Assembly: GCA_947247005.1 (NCBI GenBank)
Contig: OX365944.1
Location: 7,948,501-8,012,500 of the forward strand
Reading direction: 5' to 3'
DNA from: Spisula solida
Taxonomy: Eukaryota; Mollusca; Bivalvia; Venerida; Mactridae
Length of the DNA: 64,000 nucleotides
The translations under genes and the position numbers were made by a program. Shown piece by piece: positions 61,401 to 64,000 of this stretch (positions are counted from its first letter, which is position 1; every line of letters starts with the position of its first letter). The notes beneath the pieces are model-generated. The model searched no databases. It was not told the DNA's origin and worked only from the letters and a program-made list of their open reading frames with translations.

Positions 61401-63509
61401 GTTCATAAAGGACTGTCATTCTGTCTGTGTGGAGGGGAATGGATGAATATCAATTTGATAGTCAATCTTTATGCTTCATACAATGGTAGTTACCATAATA
61501 TATATTTTATTGGTGTCCAAAGCCACGTCGCAGTGATCTGATTTGTTTCAGCTGAATGATTTAGGATATCTTGTTCCACTTTAAAAATGAAATTGAGCAT
61601 CCGTTGGGGATATATGCTTTTTCTTCATTTCCTAATTATTTCAGACCAGATGAAGTAAATGATTTATATGAAGAGGTCGCATATGAAGAGATGGAATTTG
61701 CGATGGAGACTGAAGAAGATGATGATGTTGAAAGTGTTGAAGAAGAGCTGGGCCCAGGAATCAAACGAGTTCTTACTGAGGAAGGTGTTGAGCCTTTGAT
61801 AGAAGCAACTGTGTGCTTTGCCCATGTAGAACAGATTCTAAGTCTGGCTGGAACCAATGTTAACAAATGTCTACAGGCAGATTGCCAGCATCCAGATAGC
61901 ATAAGACTTATTGACGAATTCATCGGATCAGCTTTATATCTGAAATGGGTATACTAAATAGCCAATTTTGTCTCTTATAACCAATTTACAATGTTCTTGT
62001 ATTGAAATTGTATCAAATTTTGTAAAAAGATGTGTAAGTTACTACCATATTATACCCTATACAGCTTTATTATAACACTGCACTTTATAAATTTCAACTC
62101 ATCTGTTTGATAAGAAGAATTGGAGCTATTCTGATGGTACCATTGCTTTATATAGCTCATAACATAGTAGATAGGTGAAGGGTGTTGGCACTGGTGGCAG
62201 ACTCCCTGTGTATAATCTGAAATGATTACTTTCAGTATTACCATTTACAAAAAACTGTTGAATCCACATTTATTGGCATGACAGTGTTTCTTTTGACTTT
62301 TGGGAGAAAGGGATCCAGGCCCATGGTAGGGGGAAATTAACCCGCGAAAAAGCTGAAAAGGGAATTTTCACTCATTGTTAATTCTCTGAAAATTTCTAGT
62401 ATGATTTGTACATGTATTTTAAAACCCACTGTATTTGAATAGAATTTGTATCAAGTTTCTGATGAGAATGCATTTTTTTAGAATAAACTTAAAAACTTAC
62501 AATACAGTCCGCATTTTTTGTGCATTTAAACTTATTGTATGAACCAACATAGTCAAATTACTGTATGGCACATTTTTATCTACTTTATAAGAATTCAATG
62601 AGTAAATATATTTCTTGCTACACTGTACTAAACGCTCATTTTGGATTTATGTCTTGTTACAGATATGCAGATCTGGACATCTGGTTCATCGCTGGTGTGC
62701 TCAAGCAGTGCTGAACAAAAGGGTTAATAGTGTTGATTTCCTTGCCTCTGTAGCTACACTTACGTCTGGGAATAATATTGGTAAATTGGTGATGTGGGCC
62801 AAGCACATGAATTTGAAGTTTGTTTCTTCTACAACATTCCACAGAATTCAGCGGAGCTACATAGTTCCAACTGTAGATCAGTACTGGGCAGAAAAACAAA
62901 CTGAAGTTATAGAGGCATTTGGTGATGAAGAACTTGTACTATTGGGTAAGCTAACTCTTTTTCTAATGAATATGAATGCTGGGTAAATATTATTACAGGA
63001 AACAGTGTATAAAAATAAACATTTTTTAATTGCTCATGTTCATATACTGCTTAACTTACTACATGCATACATTAGTCCTGTGAAAACCTAACCATGCTGT
63101 TTCAATGTTGATATGATTGGTAACTGAGCAGATGTACACTATCCTCAACTAGAAAATAAATTCCAATATAAGACCTAAGTTCTAAGTGAACTTTGAGCTT
63201 TATATGTATATTACTAACTTGAACATGTATGTACTAAAATTAATGTGTCTCTGCTCTTTTGTATTATTACAGGTGATGGGCGCAATGACTCCCCTGGCCA
63301 TTCTGCACAATATTGTTCATATACGTTAATGGAGGAGAAAACAAAAAAAATTGTATCGATCCAGACCCTTGATAAAAGAACAACAGATAGGAAGTCAGCA
63401 AACATGGAGAAAGCTGGATTTCAGTTAGCGTTAGAAGATGCTAGAGGGAAAGGAATAAAAGTGAAGGAATTGGTGACAGATGCACATCTTGGAATCGGAG
63501 CCATAATGA
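58224..63509 (+). CDS. transposase-derived gene, seven exons visible, 3' end beyond window
   Basis: Exons 58224-58435, 58991-59164, 60218-60340, 60694-60786, 61645-61948, 62663-62945 and 63273-63509 join in frame at GT-AG sites for 475 residues. In order: a basic KRRGPVLSFSARKRKRK segment (13-29, likely nuclear signal); the helix IGLEFERWKEVKEKHDL (42-58) with THAEVAKFLLDNY; a Ser/Thr-rich linker; acidic tracts (about 178-236); a Cys/His cluster (C276, C281 of CLQADC; C304, H308 of ICRSGH); and the start of an RNase H-like domain, GDGRNDSPGHSAQY with D398 and LVTDAH with D466. A third acid would lie off the window. Large unnamed animal proteins of this layout are known to me; the superfamily may be Kolobok-like, unproven. 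No TIRs were found around it, so a domesticated gene is possible. Confidence 0.8.
58991..59164 (+). CDS. transposase-like gene exon 2
   Basis: Acceptor CTTTCAG, donor GTGAGA; phase 2 to phase 2. It completes LLDNYQKGEHRSHGDVLDPR and encodes a Pro/Ser/Thr-rich linker ending SEISGASSD. Confidence 0.8.
59522..59970. mobile_element. MITE in intron 2, same family as 27366-27748
   Basis: Starts CAAGGTCCGCACAGGCCTTG and ends TTGTATGAACCATG. It shares CCTTGAAAAGTACCTGAATTT-type words and AAACAGCCTTAAATAT with the other copy. Flanks GTTAT and GTCAT differ by one base, consistent with a decayed 5-bp target duplication. Non-coding. Confidence 0.75.
60218..60340 (+). CDS. transposase-like gene exon 3
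   Basis: Acceptor TTATTTCAG, donor GTAAAA; phase 2 to phase 2. It encodes SDATLTAAEISASSTASRQQ, then VFKSSRRKVTSTRQSSFVDP and F, a Ser/Arg-rich linker with basic KSSRRK. It was identified by splice phase and continuity, as it has no own ATG. Confidence 0.75.
60694..60786 (+). CDS. transposase-like gene exon 4
   Basis: Acceptor TTCTTTCAG, donor GTAAGT; phase 2 to phase 2. It encodes LSIDVSELIEDNEADEEDPD, then YEPSFEMTAV, the first acidic tract. Confidence 0.78.
60815..60982. mobile_element. MITE in intron 4
   Basis: The left end reads GGTCAGTCTTAAAAAAACAT with TGCGGTAATGCTACCC further in. On the reverse strand the right end reads GGCCATCCTTAAAATTATG with TGCGGTAACGCTACC. TIRs are about 40 bp, and TTAA lies at or near both outer edges. 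The unit is 168 bp and non-coding. Confidence 0.75.
61145..61225 (+). repeat. possible tRNA-like fragment in intron 4
   Basis: TGCATGGTTGAGAGCC could be an A box and GGGTTGGATTCCC a B box, the latter nearly identical to that of the SINE-like unit at 21680-21990. No clear cloverleaf was drawn. Confidence 0.35.
61645..61948 (+). CDS. transposase-like gene exon 5
   Basis: Acceptor TTATTTCAG, donor GTATAC; phase 2 to phase 0. It encodes the second acidic tract (METEEDDDVESVEEELGPG), then helical sequence with NKCLQADCQHPDS, and ends GSALYLKW. The open frame extends upstream only because the intron end happens to be open. Confidence 0.82.
62663..62945 (+). CDS. transposase-like gene exon 6
   Basis: Acceptor TTGTTACAG, donor GTAAGC; phase 0 to phase 1. 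It encodes ICRSGHLVHRWCAQ, then VDFLASVATLTSGNNIGKLV and AFGDEELVLL, leading to the catalytic start. Confidence 0.85.
63273..63509 (+). CDS. transposase-like gene exon 7
   Basis: Acceptor ATTATTACAG, donor GTATGT; phase 1 to phase 1. It encodes GDGRNDSPGHSAQYCSYTLM, then KKIVSIQTLDKRTTDRKSAN and GIKVKELVTDAHLGIGAIM, carrying both visible candidate catalytic Asp residues. No convincing exon 8 lies in the last 490 bp. Confidence 0.83.
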
Positions 63510-63527
63510 GTATGTTGTGCTAGTTTT

Positions 63528-64000
63528 TATGCCCCCGCCATGAAATGTAGTGTAGTGTTTACCCTGTCCGTTAGTGTGTTTGTTACGGCATTTTTGTGTC
63601 TGGCTCATAACTTTGTCATCATGGTGGCCAAAGACTCTGGAACATGGGGAAATGCCAAAAACAAATTCCCTGCAGGGAAATATCAGGGAAATTGGAGGAA
63701 AAAATTTGTCTACTGGTAGCTTCTTTTCATAAATTTATTAAATAGATGTATTTCTTCAAAAATGTTTATATTATAGGAAACTTGCCACTCAACACTCATT
63801 TCAGTGTCGAGTGTGAAATAGCTGGAGCAGCTGTGTCATTTCTGGTTTTTGTTGTTGTTATTGAGCTCCTTTAATTTGAAACAATTCATGGTTTTATCTT
63901 CACAACAACCAGAGGACCTTCAGCTTAGATACTCGTTTTGCAGAATTGCCTGGTGGTATCTACAAAGATTGTTCAAGTCATGACCCCAGGTCAAATTGGC
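63528..64000 (+). repeat. interspersed repeat fragments in intron 7
   Basis: TTTATGCCCCCGCCATGAAAT, then CCTGTCCGTTAGTGTG and TGTGTCTGGCTCATAACTTTG (63525-63620); near the end, TCAAGTCATGACCCCAGGTC. I recall phrases of this type from abundant bivalve repeats. This is memory-based and supports the organism guess only weakly. Confidence 0.45.

Noticed and set aside
61636..61923. 95-codon Ser/Thr-rich minus-strand frame
   Set aside because: It is the antisense shadow of the acidic exon 5 of the transposase-like gene.
63776..63835. Exon 8 of the transposase-like gene after TATAG at about 63776
   Set aside because: The phase is right, but the frame closes after 14 codons without a donor, and the residues do not resemble what should follow the second catalytic Asp.

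Overview
This is nuclear DNA from an animal. It is AT-rich and intron-bearing, with GT-AG splice sites and a very high load of transposable-element debris. A bivalve mollusc or close lophotrochozoan is the best guess. The reasons are the frequent ACATGTAC-type words, tRNA-headed SINE-like repeats, and a repeat at the right edge of a style I associate with bivalve genomes. That assignment is inference from memory, not a search result. No bacterial-style operon, rRNA gene or CRISPR array is visible.

Two split genes can be read. (1) A cytochrome P450 of the CYP2 clan lies on the minus strand at 34171-40887. Its six exons join in frame to a predicted 510-residue protein carrying the ER anchor, proline-rich hinge, ExxR, PERF and heme-cysteine motifs. 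The C-helix and I-helix motifs are unusual. (2) A transposase-derived gene lies on the plus strand from 58224 to beyond the window end. Seven in-frame exons give at least 475 residues: a basic N-terminus, an acidic linker, a Cys/His cluster, and the start of an RNase H-like catalytic domain with two candidate catalytic aspartates.

The rest is repeat-derived. Main pieces: a decayed L1/Tx1-type LINE (about 45.73-51.6 kb) split by a 1.87-kb element with perfect 14-bp terminal inverted repeats (TIRs); a mariner deletion derivative with perfect 40-bp TIRs that keeps part of a transposase helix-turn-helix (43351-44366); a second TIR-bounded mariner-like element inside the P450 (37430-38361); a CACTA-like element with 3-bp target duplications (21224-22543); a TTAA-flanked element (19226-19846); hAT-like MITEs; foldback hairpins; and several tRNA-headed SINE-like units. 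At 23.84-30.24 kb an unusual G/T-rich stretch looks like two tandem copies of one element, the second strongly deleted.

The most striking large-scale pattern is a nested series of inverted homologous blocks: 1.65-6.05 with 51.62-56.26 kb, 6.95-8.58 with 44.49-45.72, 9.91-10.46 with 31.37-31.94, 10.81-11.55 with 23.09-23.85, and 13.35-13.67 with 20.60-20.93. All five pairs are inverted and in strictly nested order, as expected of an old inverted duplication whose right arm later gained the P450 interval, the LINE and the G/T-rich element. Homology was judged by eye; dispersed copies of shared repeat families remain the alternative.
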